Source: CAZQFV01 sp964613665 (GTDB lineage Bacteria > Chloroflexota > Chloroflexia > DTKN01). Taken from it: DNA of 43,768 bases. The notes beneath the pieces were generated by a model, which saw only the letters and a list, made by a program, of their open reading frames with translations, was not told the origin of the DNA and did not search any database. Positions 6,185 through 14,489 of the stretch are shown here, in pieces. The position numbers and the translations under genes are program-made. The stretch spans positions 1 to 43,768 of the forward strand of contig CAZTIG010000040.1 in assembly GCA_964613665.1 (NCBI GenBank). The letters are read 5' to 3'. The stretch's first letter is position 1. Every line of letters starts with the position of its first letter.

Positions 6185-9046
6185 CTATCCCAAGGCGTAG
6201 GCCACGGCCTGCTCCGGCGTCATCGCCGCGCCCATGGCCCAGGCCGCGGCAAAGTCGGCCTCGCCGAGGAGCTCGCGCAGGGCCGCGACGCGGCGGTCGA
6301 ATTCCTCGGCCATGACGGGGGGAGGAGCAAACCCGTGCGCGTCGCGCAGCGCCGCGTAGGCGCCGTGCAGGCGCGCGCTGCGCACGTACTGGCCCTGGCC
6401 CAGCGCCAATTCCGCCAGGCCGTCCAGCACGGTCGTCGTCCCGCTCTCGTCCTGCAATACTTGCCGGATCTGCAGGCTCTCGCGGAAGGCCGCTGCGGCG
6501 CCGGCATAGTCCCGCTGAACCAGGGCCAGGCTGCCCAGGTTGGCCAGGGAGATAGCCACGCCCCGCTGGTCGCCCCGAGCCCGCTTGAAGGCCAGGCTCT
6601 CCTGGAGCAGCGCGGCGGCGCGCTCATAGTCCCCCTGACGCTTGGCGACGATGGCCAGGTTGTTGAGCAGGGAAGCCCGGACGGTGACCATCCTTTCGCC
6701 GCTGTCTTCCCGGCTGCTGGTGATCGCCTCGGAGAGCAGCTCCTCGGCCCGCTCATAGTCCCCCTGCCGGCCGGCCGCTATACCCATGGAGCCCAGGAGC
6801 TCGCAGACCTGCCGGCGGTTGCCGCTCTGCCGCGCCAGCGCCAGCGCTTCCTGGGAGGCCGCTTGTGCGGCCGGGTAATCTCCCTGGAGTTGGCCGAGCC
6901 AGCTGACCTGGAGCAGCAGATCGGTGCACAGGTCCACATCCAGCCAGTGCCGATAGCGCAGCGCCTGCGCGCACCAGCTGCGCCCTTCACTCAAGCGGCC
7001 GCTGTGTTCCCAAAAGACAGCGCCCAGCGCCAGGGCCAGCCGCACCCCGGTCACGGCGCGGGCGGCATCGGCGGCCGGGTCCAGGCCCCAGGCCAGCGCT
7101 GCGCGCAGGTTGTCCAGCTCGGCGTTCATCCACTGTATCCACGAGACCAACTGAGGGCCGGTCCGCTCGGCGCGGGCCTGCTCCGCCAACCCGGTAAAGT
7201 AGTCGGCGTGACGCTGGGCCGTGGCCGCGAGCAGACCCTGGCCCTCGAGAAGCTCCAGGGCGTACTCGCGGATGCTCTGCAGCATGCCAAAGCGTGGCTC
7301 ATCCCCCTCCCCGGAGCACTGCAGCAGGCTGTGGTCGGCCAGGGAGGCCAATCCCTTGCCCATGTCGCCGGCGTAAGCCGGGCCGCAGACGGCCTCGGCG
7401 GCCGGCCGGGTGCAGCCGCCGGCAAAGATCCCCAGGGCGGCAAAGAGCCCCTTTTCCTCCTCGCTCAGTAGCCGGTAGCTCCAGGAGAGGGCCGCACGCA
7501 GGGTCCGCTGCCGCGCCGGCCGGTCACCCGGACCGCCTTCCAGGAAGGACAGGCGATGGGATAGATGGGCCAGGATATCGGCCGGGGAGTAGGCCTTGAC
7601 CTGGCGGGCCGCCAGCTCGATGGCCAGCGGCAAGCCGTCCAGGCGCACGCAGATTTCGGCCACGGCGGCGGCGTTCTGCTCGGTCAGGGCGAAATCGGGC
7701 CGGCGCTCCTGGGCCCGGGCGATGAAGAGGGATACGGCGGCGTTGCCCCGCAGCTCCTGGGGCGTGGGCCGCCGCTCCAGGTCGGGCAGCGGCAGCGGGG
7801 CCAGGGGGTACTCGTGCTCTCCGTAGAGCCGTAGCACGGTGCGGCTGGTAGCCAGCACGCGCAGGTTGGGGGCGGCGGCCAGCAGGTCGGCGAGCAGCGG
7901 GCCGGCGGCGACGACCTGCTCCAGGTTGTCCAGCAGGAGCAGGACGTGCCGGGGCCGCAGCCAGTCCTTCAGCCTCTCTGCCGGGGGCTGCCGGCCGCTC
8001 TCTTTGACCCCCACCACCGCGGCGATGGCCGGCAGGACCAGGGCAGGGTCGGTGACCGCGGCGAGGTCGACGAAGAAGATGCCGTCCGGAAAGGCCTTGG
8101 CCTGGTGGGGAAGCATGTGCGCCGCTGCCTCCAGGGCCAGGCGGGTCTTGCCCACCCCGGCCGGGCCGGTCAGCGTCAACAGCCGCACCGGCGCCGTGTC
8201 CGCGGCGAACAGGTCGTGCATCGCCTGGAGATCGGCCTCCCGGCCGAAGAAGGGATTGACAGGGGCGGGGAGATTGTGCGGGCAGGGCCGCGGGCTGGCC
8301 GCCGCGGCGGGCGGCGGGGTGGGGCTGGGGAGGGGCCGGTTCCGGTACACGGCCTCGTACAGGGCGGTGGTCTCGGGCATCGGGGCGGTACCCAACTCTT
8401 CCTGCAGCCGCGAGGCAAAGCTCTGGTAGTCGTGCATAGCCCCGGCCCGGTCGCCGGCCTGGTAGCGCAGGGCGATCAGCTCGCGGACGACGCCCTCCTG
8501 CAGCGGGTCGTGCGCCAGGATCTGCTGGGCATAGGCGATGGCCCGCGGCAGGTTGTCGTGGGCGCGGCTCTCGGCGACCAGTCGGCCCAGGCAGTCCAGG
8601 TACAGGCTGCGCAGGCGCTCCCGCTCGAGCAGAATCCAGTCCTCATAGACCTCTGGCAGCAGGTCGCCGGTGTACAGGGCGACCGCGCGGGCCAGGTGCT
8701 CGGGGGAAGCGCTCAGCCGCTCGAACTCGGCCACGTCCAGCCAGCAGTCGGCAGCGGGATTCCACTGCACGGTGCCGGATTGCAGGAGCAGCCAGGGTCT
8801 CCCCTCGGGAGAGGCCGGCAGCGCCTGTCGCAGGCCATACAGGTGCCGGCGCAGGTTGGCCTGGGCGGTCGCCTCGGGCACGTCCGGCCACAAGAGGTAG
8901 GCCAGGGTGCGGCGCGGCACGGGCCGGGCGCGGTGCAGCAGCAGGTAGGCCCACAGGGGCAGGACCCGGGGCTGGGCCCGGAAGTGCCGTGGCAGCTCGT
9001 CGTCAAAGAGGCGCAGGTAGCCAAGCAGGTGGATGTACAATGTCAC
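6185..9046 (-). CDS. AfsR/SARP-family regulator: BTAD + NB-ARC ATPase + TPR
   Basis: A 953-aa STAND-type transcriptional regulator. Residues 1-100 form an OmpR-type winged helix (LLGYLRLFDDELP, then LLWPDVPEATAQANLRRHLYGLRQAL); 100-235 are the bacterial transcriptional activation domain. The NB-ARC ATPase follows, with P-loop GPAGVGKT (294-301), Walker B VLLLLDNLE (368-376) and the DGLPLAIELAARQ motif. The C-terminal third is TPR repeats (for example GDYERAAALLQESLAFKR, RDYAGAAAAFRESLQIR). The family activates transcription after ATP-driven oligomerisation, often in response to a signal sensed by the TPR part. The start is GTG at 9046, since MTLYIHLLGYL matches the usual beginning and no ATG is available. 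It lies 170 bp after the second regulator; that gap shows nothing notable. Likely targets are the neighbouring secreted-protein clusters (inference). Confidence 0.85.
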   Translation of the reverse strand: MTLYIHLLGYLRLFDDELPRHFRAQPRVLPLWAYLLLHRARPVPRRTLAYLLWPDVPEATAQANLRRHLYGLRQALPASPEGRPWLLLQSGTVQWNPAADCWLDVAEFERLSASPEHLARAVALYTGDLLPEVYEDWILLERERLRSLYLDCLGRLVAESRAHDNLPRAIAYAQQILAHDPLQEGVVRELIALRYQAGDRAGAMHDYQSFASRLQEELGTAPMPETTALYEAVYRNRPLPSPTPPPAAAASPRPCPHNLPAPVNPFFGREADLQAMHDLFAADTAPVRLLTLTGPAGVGKTRLALEAAAHMLPHQAKAFPDGIFFVDLAAVTDPALVLPAIAAVVGVKESGRQPPAERLKDWLRPRHVLLLLDNLEQVVAAGPLLADLLAAAPNLRVLATSRTVLRLYGEHEYPLAPLPLPDLERRPTPQELRGNAAVSLFIARAQERRPDFALTEQNAAAVAEICVRLDGLPLAIELAARQVKAYSPADILAHLSHRLSFLEGGPGDRPARQRTLRAALSWSYRLLSEEEKGLFAALGIFAGGCTRPAAEAVCGPAYAGDMGKGLASLADHSLLQCSGEGDEPRFGMLQSIREYALELLEGQGLLAATAQRHADYFTGLAEQARAERTGPQLVSWIQWMNAELDNLRAALAWGLDPAADAARAVTGVRLALALGAVFWEHSGRLSEGRSWCAQALRYRHWLDVDLCTDLLLQVSWLGQLQGDYPAAQAASQEALALARQSGNRRQVCELLGSMGIAAGRQGDYERAEELLSEAITSSREDSGERMVTVRASLLNNLAIVAKRQGDYERAAALLQESLAFKRARGDQRGVAISLANLGSLALVQRDYAGAAAAFRESLQIRQVLQDESGTTTVLDGLAELALGQGQYVRSARLHGAYAALRDAHGFAPPPVMAEEFDRRVAALRELLGEADFAAAWAMGAAMTPEQAVAYALG

Positions 9047-9216
9047 CGCAGCCGCTCCAGAGTCTGAGGACGGATCCGGTGTTGTCTATCGACGATGCCC
9101 GCCAGTGCCCAGGTCTTCTCCTCGAGGCTGGCCCCATGTTCTGGGCCACGGATCCAGAGAAACAAGGGAACCGATCCGGCTCGCCGAACGACGCTTGCAT
9201 TCCTGGCGGGCCCTGC

Positions 9217-12200
9217 TCATGGCGACCGGCCGGCACCGTCCTCCTTCACAATTCGCCCCACAATCTCCTCGATCCGGCCGGCCCGGCCCCGCGCCTCGGC
9301 CGCCGCGGCCAGCCCGGGCGCGAGCTGGGCGGCAAGCTCGCCGCGCAGCTTCTCCGCCCGGTCGCGGGTCTGCTGCTCGGCGGCCGGATGGGCCAGGACA
9401 AGGGCATTGAGCTCCAAGGCCTCGCCGGCCTGCCCCTGGGCAGCCAGGATCGCCGCCACGCGGCTCAGGACGTCCAGGGTGACGGGCAGGGCTCCCGCCT
9501 CGACGGACAGGAGCAGGGCCCGCCGGAAATGCTGCCCGGCCTGGCCGCTGTCGCCCCGGTCCAGCGCCAGGGCGCCCAGGCTGCTGAGGGTGTTGGCCTG
9601 GGCCCGCACGTCGCCCATCTCCTGCTGGGCCGCCAGGGCCCTTTCCAGGTACTGCTGGGCCTCGCCGGGACGGCCCTGCTGCCGGGCAATGTCCCCCAGG
9701 CTCTTCAGCGTGTTGGCCACGCCCCAGCGAAAGCCGATCTCCTGGCAGATGGCCAGGGTCTCCTGGCGCAGCTGGCGGGCCTGGGCATAGTCCGCGGCCA
9801 GGTAGGCCAGCGAGCCCAGGTTGTTCAGGCAGCCGGCCATCCCCCGCCGCTGGCCCAGCTCGCGGTAGAGAGCCAGGCTGGCCCGGAACTGCTCGCCGGC
9901 CTGGCCATAGTCGCCCAGGATGGCCGCGATCCGCCCCAGGTTGCTCAGCGCCGAAGCCAGGCGCAGCGGAGCCCCCGTCGCCTGGCTCAGGGCCAGCCCG
10001 CGCGTGCAGTAGGACTGGGCCGCGGCATAGTCGCCCTGCAGGGCGGCGATATCCCCCAGGTTGACCAGCGTCCAGAACTGGCTGTGGGGATCGCCCAATT
10101 CCTCGCCCAGGGCCAGTGCCTGGCTCGACAGCGCTAGGGCCTGGGCATAGTCGCCCGACTCCATGTACACCTCGGCCAGCAGGTTCAACGCCAGGGCTTC
10201 CTCGCGGCGCTCGCCCGCGCCGCGAAAGAACTCGAGGCTGCGGGTCAGCAGCTCGCGGGCCGGCTCGTTCTGTCCCAGCCGTTGGGCGAAACGGGCCTGG
10301 CGGGCGAGAACCTGGTGCAGTACCAGCCCGGCCGGCCCCCGGGCCTGCAGGGCCGCGGCCGCCTGGGAAAAGGCCGCGTGCCCCTCTTGATACCAGCTCT
10401 GCAGCTCGTAGAACAGGTCCAGTCCGCCCAGGGCGGCGCCCAGCACGCGCTCCTGCCTTGCCCCCACGGCCCACTGCCAGGCGGCGCGCACGTTCTCGAT
10501 CTCGGCGGCGACCTCGGCCAGGGCCTCCTTCTGCTCCCGGCCCTGCAGCCGCCCTCCCTGATCGCCCAGAAAGCGGGCATAGTAGGCCCCGTGGCGCTCC
10601 TGGGTCGCCCCCTCTTCCCCGGACGCCGCCAGCTGCTCGGCCGCGTACTGGCGCAGCAGCTCGTGGACCTGGTAGCGTCCCGCGGCGTCCCGGGCCAGGA
10701 GCGATTTGTGCTGCAATGCGGCCAGCTCGGCCGGCAGAGCGCCGACAACCTGCTCGGCGGCCCGGGCCCCGAATCCGCCGCGGAAGACGGAGAGGCCGGC
10801 GAACGCGCGCTGCTGCGGCGCGTCCAGCAGGCTCCAGCAGTGCTCAAAGGTCGCCCGCATGCTGCGGTGCCGTTCGGGGACGTCCGAGTGCGTCGATACC
10901 AGGACGTCCAGGTTGCGCGCAATGGCGGCCGCGATCTCGGCGCAGGTGTAGGTGCCCACCCCGGCCGCGGCCAGCTCGATGCCCAGCGGCACGCCGTCGA
11001 CGAGTTGGCAGATGCGGGCCACGCTCTCGGCTTCGGCCGACAGATCAAAAGCGTGGTGGGCGCGGCGGGCGCGCTGGTCAAAAAGCTCGACGGCGGCATG
11101 GCCCCGCCCGGGTACGGCCGCGCTGCCGGGATAGCCCAGCCCGCGAACCTCATAGACCCACTCCTCGCGCAGGCTCAACCGTTCCTGCGAAGTCGCCAGC
11201 AGCACCACCCCGGGCGCCTGCCTCAGGATATCGGCCAGCAGCCCGGCCGCCTCGAGATGGCGCTCCATGCCGTCCAGCACCAGGAGGATATCCTTCTCCC
11301 GCAGGTAGGCCAGCAGCTGCTCGCGCGGCGGATCGCGGCCAGAGAGCCCGACCCCCAAGGTCCCGGCCAGGGTCAGGACGACCTCTTCGACCGTGCGAGT
11401 GGCGGGCAAAGGCACCAGGTAGACGCCGTCCGCCAAGGCCCCCACCTGGTCCGCCGCGACCTGCAATGCCAGCCGCGTCTTGCCGACGCCGCCGGGCCCG
11501 ACCAGCGTCACCAGCCGGCAGTGGGTCCCCGACAGGAGTTCGGCCAGGTCGCCCGTCTCCTTTTCCCGTCCGACCAGGGGGTCGGGGGCAGGAGGCAGGT
11601 TGTGGCGGGGCGGCGCGACCGCCGGCAACCCGCCCCGAATCTGCTCGTACAGCGCGACCGTCTCGGCCATCGGCTCTACGCCCAGTGTCTTGGCCAGCGC
11701 CCGGACGCACGATTCGTACTGCGCCAGGGCCGCGCTGCGCTTGCCGGCCTGGGCCAGCAGCCGCATCAGCTGCTGGTGAGCCTCCTCGCACCACGGCTCC
11801 AGCTCGACCTGCCGCCGGGCGTACTGCTGGGCCTCGGCGTAGTCGCCGCGCCGCTCGTAGTAGGTCGCCAGGATCGCCAGGGCCTCCATCGCCTGCTGCC
11901 GCAGCCAGTCCCGCTTGAAGAGGGTCCACTCCTCGAAAGGGGCGCTGTCGGGCAGGAAGAACTGGTCCAGGAAATCACGCCGGTACAAGGCCACCGCCCG
12001 CTCCATCTGCCCCAGGCAGTGCCGGCAGGCAGAGACGTCGCGATGGCGATGCTTCTGGCAGTCGGTCAGAGTGGCCGTGAAGGCGGCCACATCCACCCAG
12101 GTGTCGCCGGCGGCGTTGAACTGCACCTGGTCCTGCTGGACCAGGAGAAAAGGCTGCGCGGGGTCGCGATCGTCCAGGGCCTTGCGCACCCGGGTCAGCG

Positions 12201-12405
12201 CCTGGCGCAGGCTCTGCCGGGCCCGGGCCTGGGGGAGGTCGGGCCACAGCAGGCCGGCCAGCGCGTCCCGCCGGTGGGGGCGGTCCGCCTCCACCGCCAG
12301 GTAGGCCAACAGCGCGCGGGCCTTGTCGGTGGCAAAGGTGGTGACCTCTTGGCCGTCCAGCGTCGCCTGGAACGGGCCGAACAGGTACAGCGCGAGATGG
12401 GCCAT
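9217..12405 (-). CDS. AfsR/SARP-family regulator with Cys/His cluster in the BTAD
   Basis: A 1,062-aa paralogue of the preceding regulator. The start at 12405 (MAHLALYLFGPFQATLDG) is preferred because it begins the winged-helix domain; two in-frame upstream ATGs at 12435 and 12471 would only add an unrelated tail. The order is winged helix (1-100), BTAD (100-260), NB-ARC with P-loop GPGGVGKT (303-310), Walker B ILLVLDGM (373-380) and DGVPLGIELAA, then at least eight TPRs with the pattern GDYAQAxxLxxQALALxxELGD. An insert in the BTAD carries C116, H119, H121, C127 and C130, which could bind a metal or form disulphides. It is transcribed divergently from the five-gene operon at 12589, the usual layout for an activator and its target. 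Confidence 0.85.
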   Translation of the reverse strand: MAHLALYLFGPFQATLDGQEVTTFATDKARALLAYLAVEADRPHRRDALAGLLWPDLPQARARQSLRQALTRVRKALDDRDPAQPFLLVQQDQVQFNAAGDTWVDVAAFTATLTDCQKHRHRDVSACRHCLGQMERAVALYRRDFLDQFFLPDSAPFEEWTLFKRDWLRQQAMEALAILATYYERRGDYAEAQQYARRQVELEPWCEEAHQQLMRLLAQAGKRSAALAQYESCVRALAKTLGVEPMAETVALYEQIRGGLPAVAPPRHNLPPAPDPLVGREKETGDLAELLSGTHCRLVTLVGPGGVGKTRLALQVAADQVGALADGVYLVPLPATRTVEEVVLTLAGTLGVGLSGRDPPREQLLAYLREKDILLVLDGMERHLEAAGLLADILRQAPGVVLLATSQERLSLREEWVYEVRGLGYPGSAAVPGRGHAAVELFDQRARRAHHAFDLSAEAESVARICQLVDGVPLGIELAAAGVGTYTCAEIAAAIARNLDVLVSTHSDVPERHRSMRATFEHCWSLLDAPQQRAFAGLSVFRGGFGARAAEQVVGALPAELAALQHKSLLARDAAGRYQVHELLRQYAAEQLAASGEEGATQERHGAYYARFLGDQGGRLQGREQKEALAEVAAEIENVRAAWQWAVGARQERVLGAALGGLDLFYELQSWYQEGHAAFSQAAAALQARGPAGLVLHQVLARQARFAQRLGQNEPARELLTRSLEFFRGAGERREEALALNLLAEVYMESGDYAQALALSSQALALGEELGDPHSQFWTLVNLGDIAALQGDYAAAQSYCTRGLALSQATGAPLRLASALSNLGRIAAILGDYGQAGEQFRASLALYRELGQRRGMAGCLNNLGSLAYLAADYAQARQLRQETLAICQEIGFRWGVANTLKSLGDIARQQGRPGEAQQYLERALAAQQEMGDVRAQANTLSSLGALALDRGDSGQAGQHFRRALLLSVEAGALPVTLDVLSRVAAILAAQGQAGEALELNALVLAHPAAEQQTRDRAEKLRGELAAQLAPGLAAAAEARGRAGRIEEIVGRIVKEDGAGRSP

Positions 12406-12466
12406 GAGCGGATCCCAGCCAGGGTTAACTGGCATGCGAGGCCGCGCACCAACCGGGCAAGAGCGG

Positions 12467-12546
12467 GTCACAGGCGACAGGTCCGATTTTCTCCTATCTT
12501 ACCAGAAACGCGCCCCCAGCGCAACCGCCTGTGACGCTTTTGTCAC
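12467..12546. promoter_or_regulatory. Inverted repeats in the divergent promoter region
   Basis: GTCACAGGCG (12467-12476) and its exact complement CGCCTGTGAC (12526-12535) enclose the regulator's own putative promoter. The right arm overlaps a second palindrome, GTGAC-N6-GTCAC (12531-12546). Three GTCAC-type half-sites thus sit between the divergent genes, fitting a shared operator through which the regulator could control both directions (inference). Confidence 0.5.
12496..12504 (-). promoter_or_regulatory. Extended -10 for the divergent regulator gene
   Basis: Read on the minus strand the sequence is TGG-TAAGAT. It has the TGG extension seen at several other promoters here and no clear -35. 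It lies about 90 nt before the start codon at 12405, inside the inverted repeat. Confidence 0.4.
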
Positions 12547-12562
12547 GCCGGCCTGGTAGAAT
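12529..12562 (+). promoter_or_regulatory. Putative SARP-type promoter/operator of the five-gene operon
   Basis: CTGTGACG (12529-12536), three bases, TTGTCACG (12540-12547), nine bases ending TGG, then TAGAAT (12557-12562). The octamers start 11 bp apart and both end in ACG. No -35 lies at the proper distance. The arrangement matches that at 5596-5629 base for base in spacing. Transcription would begin about 20 nt before the ATG at 12589. Confidence 0.5.
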
Positions 12563-12588
12563 CGCTGTAGAACCCAAAGGTGGTGCGC

Positions 12589-12807
12589 ATGGCCGCGCGA
12601 CGAGACTACCAATCCTATCTACTGCGCATGTGGCGGGTGGGCCCCGAGCCCTCTGACTGGCGCGCCATGCTGGAGAACCCCTCCACCGGGGAACGGCACG
12701 GTTTCGCCAGCCTGGCCCAACTCTGCGCCTGGGTCCAGGCGCAGGGCGAGCTTGCAGAAGCGCGTTCGACAACGCCCAGTGATGTACACCCAAGGAGAAA
12801 ACCATGA
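12589..12807 (+). CDS. Small hypothetical protein, first gene of the secreted-protein operon
   Basis: A 72-aa protein, counted from the ATG at 12589, which has AAAGGTG six bases before it; a GTG at 12580 is possible. Residues RRDYQSYLLRMWRVGPEPSDWRAMLENPSTGERHGFASL follow a pattern I recognise from small uncharacterised proteins of this phylum, rich in aromatic residues with a TGERxGFASL centre. There is no signal peptide, so it probably stays in the cytoplasm. Its stop overlaps the next start in ATGA, suggesting translational coupling to the beta-helix gene. Confidence 0.65.
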   Translation: MAARRDYQSYLLRMWRVGPEPSDWRAMLENPSTGERHGFASLAQLCAWVQAQGELAEARSTTPSDVHPRRKP

Positions 12808-14456
12808 AGAATCGCTCCCCGATGATTGCCCTGCTGATCCTCTGCACCCTGCTGCTGTCCGGCACCGTGGCCGCGCAGGCCCAGCCGCCGGCCGCGGCAC
12901 CAGGACCTGACCCCCAGATCGTCCCCGCCAGGATCTCGGCGGCCGGCCTGCTCTCCGCGCCGGCCCAGATCAGCGCCACCACCTACATCACCGTCACCAG
13001 CACGGCCGACGACTACAACGACGGCTACAGCAAAAAGTGCTCCGACTTCCCGCCCGCGGAGTGCACCCTGCGGCGGGCCATCAACCAGGCCTACTCCCTC
13101 TCCGCCCCGGACCGCCCCGTGGCCATCATCTTCAGCATCCCGGTCACCGATTCGGGCTACCTGCCGGCCGTGGCTGCCTGGAAGATCGAGCTCAGCGGCA
13201 CCACCGCCAACGACCTGCGCGAGCTGTACGGCCAGACCATCCTCGACGGCAGCACCCAGCCGGGCGGCCGGGCGGATGGACCCAAGATCATCGTCAACGG
13301 GCTGGAGAACCACAACAACGGCCTCATCCTGCGCCAGGGCGGGAACATCGTCCGCGCCGTGGCCTGGCAGGGCTTTCTCAACAGCCACCTCACCCTGAGC
13401 AGCAACGACAACACCATCGAGGACTGCTGGTTCGGCCTGTCCGATGACGGCATGCTGCTCAGCGCCGGCGACGAGACCACCCCCGAGGGCGGCAGCGGCG
13501 TCGCCTTCAGTGCCGGGGTGAGTGGGAACACGGTGCGGGACAACTATTTCGCCGGCTTTTACGAGACCGCCGCGGCCGTGCGGGGGGACAACAACGTCTT
13601 CTCCGGCAACTCGATCGGCACCCGCGCCGACGGCACCGTGCCCCTCCCGGGCGGATTCGACCAGCACCCCTGCCAGGTCGGCGCCTGGGCCGGCGGGGTC
13701 GGCATCACCGTGGAGGGTAACGACAACCAGATCGGCGGCCCCACCGCGGCCGAGGGCAACCGCTTCGCCGGCCTCTTCCTGGACACCACCGACCAATCGC
13801 CGGCCATCAAGGTCAGCCAGACCGGCCAGGGCACCATCATCCAGAACAATGTCATCGGCCTGGACGCCGCCGACGACGTCATCGGCGTCTGCGGCCGGGG
13901 GATGGATTTCGGCAGCGGCCCCCAGAACATGCAGGTCATCGACAACGTCATCGTCGAGACCGGCCTCAGCGCCATCCTGATGAACAGCCCCTCGCTCAAC
14001 GGCAACACCCTGCAGGGCAACATCATCCGCCGGGCCAGCACCTGGCCGCCGGAGCAGGGCATGAACCCCTTCCCCGAGGACGCCATCGCCTACGGCCCCA
14101 CCGTGCCCGACGAACTGCGCAGCTTCGTCCCCGCTCAGGTCACCGAGGTCGACGGCACCACCGTCACCGGCACCAGCGGGGAGGGCAGCCCCTGCCCCCA
14201 CTGCACGGTCGAGCTCTTTCTCGACGACGCCGACGCCGTCACCGAGACGCTGCAGTCGTTGGCCCTGGTCACCGCCGACGGCAACGGCGACTGGACGGCC
14301 ACGCTGCCGGCCGAGCTGGCGCCGGGCCAGGGCCTGCGCACGATGAGCACGGTCCCGGATACCTTCACCATCCCCGGCCTGGACACCGGGACCACGTCCA
14401 ACCTCTCGGTGCTCTATGCCAGGTACTTTGTCTTCCTGCCGCTGGTGTCCAGGTAG
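12804..14456 (+). CDS. Secreted CSLREA / parallel beta-helix protein with YLPLV-type tag
   Basis: A 550-aa protein with signal peptide (1-28, ending AAQAQ). At residues 54-100 a CSLREA-type domain is seen: YITVTSTADDYNDG, then ECTLRRAINQAY. It is followed by right-handed parallel beta-helix turns rich in GNTVRDNYF, NNVFSGNSIGT, DNQIGGPTAAEGNRF and TIIQNNVIGLD. A small beta-sandwich (EVDGTTVTGTSGEGSPCPHCTVELFLDD) precedes the C-terminus ARYFVFLPLVSR, a variant of the tag. Such helices usually bind or cleave polysaccharide, but no catalytic residues are obvious. Ribosome site AAGGAGAAAACC. Confidence 0.8.
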   Translation: MKNRSPMIALLILCTLLLSGTVAAQAQPPAAAPGPDPQIVPARISAAGLLSAPAQISATTYITVTSTADDYNDGYSKKCSDFPPAECTLRRAINQAYSLSAPDRPVAIIFSIPVTDSGYLPAVAAWKIELSGTTANDLRELYGQTILDGSTQPGGRADGPKIIVNGLENHNNGLILRQGGNIVRAVAWQGFLNSHLTLSSNDNTIEDCWFGLSDDGMLLSAGDETTPEGGSGVAFSAGVSGNTVRDNYFAGFYETAAAVRGDNNVFSGNSIGTRADGTVPLPGGFDQHPCQVGAWAGGVGITVEGNDNQIGGPTAAEGNRFAGLFLDTTDQSPAIKVSQTGQGTIIQNNVIGLDAADDVIGVCGRGMDFGSGPQNMQVIDNVIVETGLSAILMNSPSLNGNTLQGNIIRRASTWPPEQGMNPFPEDAIAYGPTVPDELRSFVPAQVTEVDGTTVTGTSGEGSPCPHCTVELFLDDADAVTETLQSLALVTADGNGDWTATLPAELAPGQGLRTMSTVPDTFTIPGLDTGTTSNLSVLYARYFVFLPLVSR

Positions 14457-14489
14457 AGGCAGGGCTGTGATTCGCCAGGAGGTGGATCG

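Noticed and set aside
5882..7471. Long plus-strand frames opposite the regulators and opposite the fibre genes (for example 5882-7471, 10282-12534, 18774-21287)
   Set aside because: They mirror coding regions with strong domain evidence on the other strand, and their composition is that of antisense translation.
12530..12547. CRP/FNR-type site in TGTGACGCTTTTGTCACG
   Set aside because: The half-sites TGTGA and TCAC are eight bases apart instead of six. The sequence is better explained as two direct octamers with 11-bp spacing.
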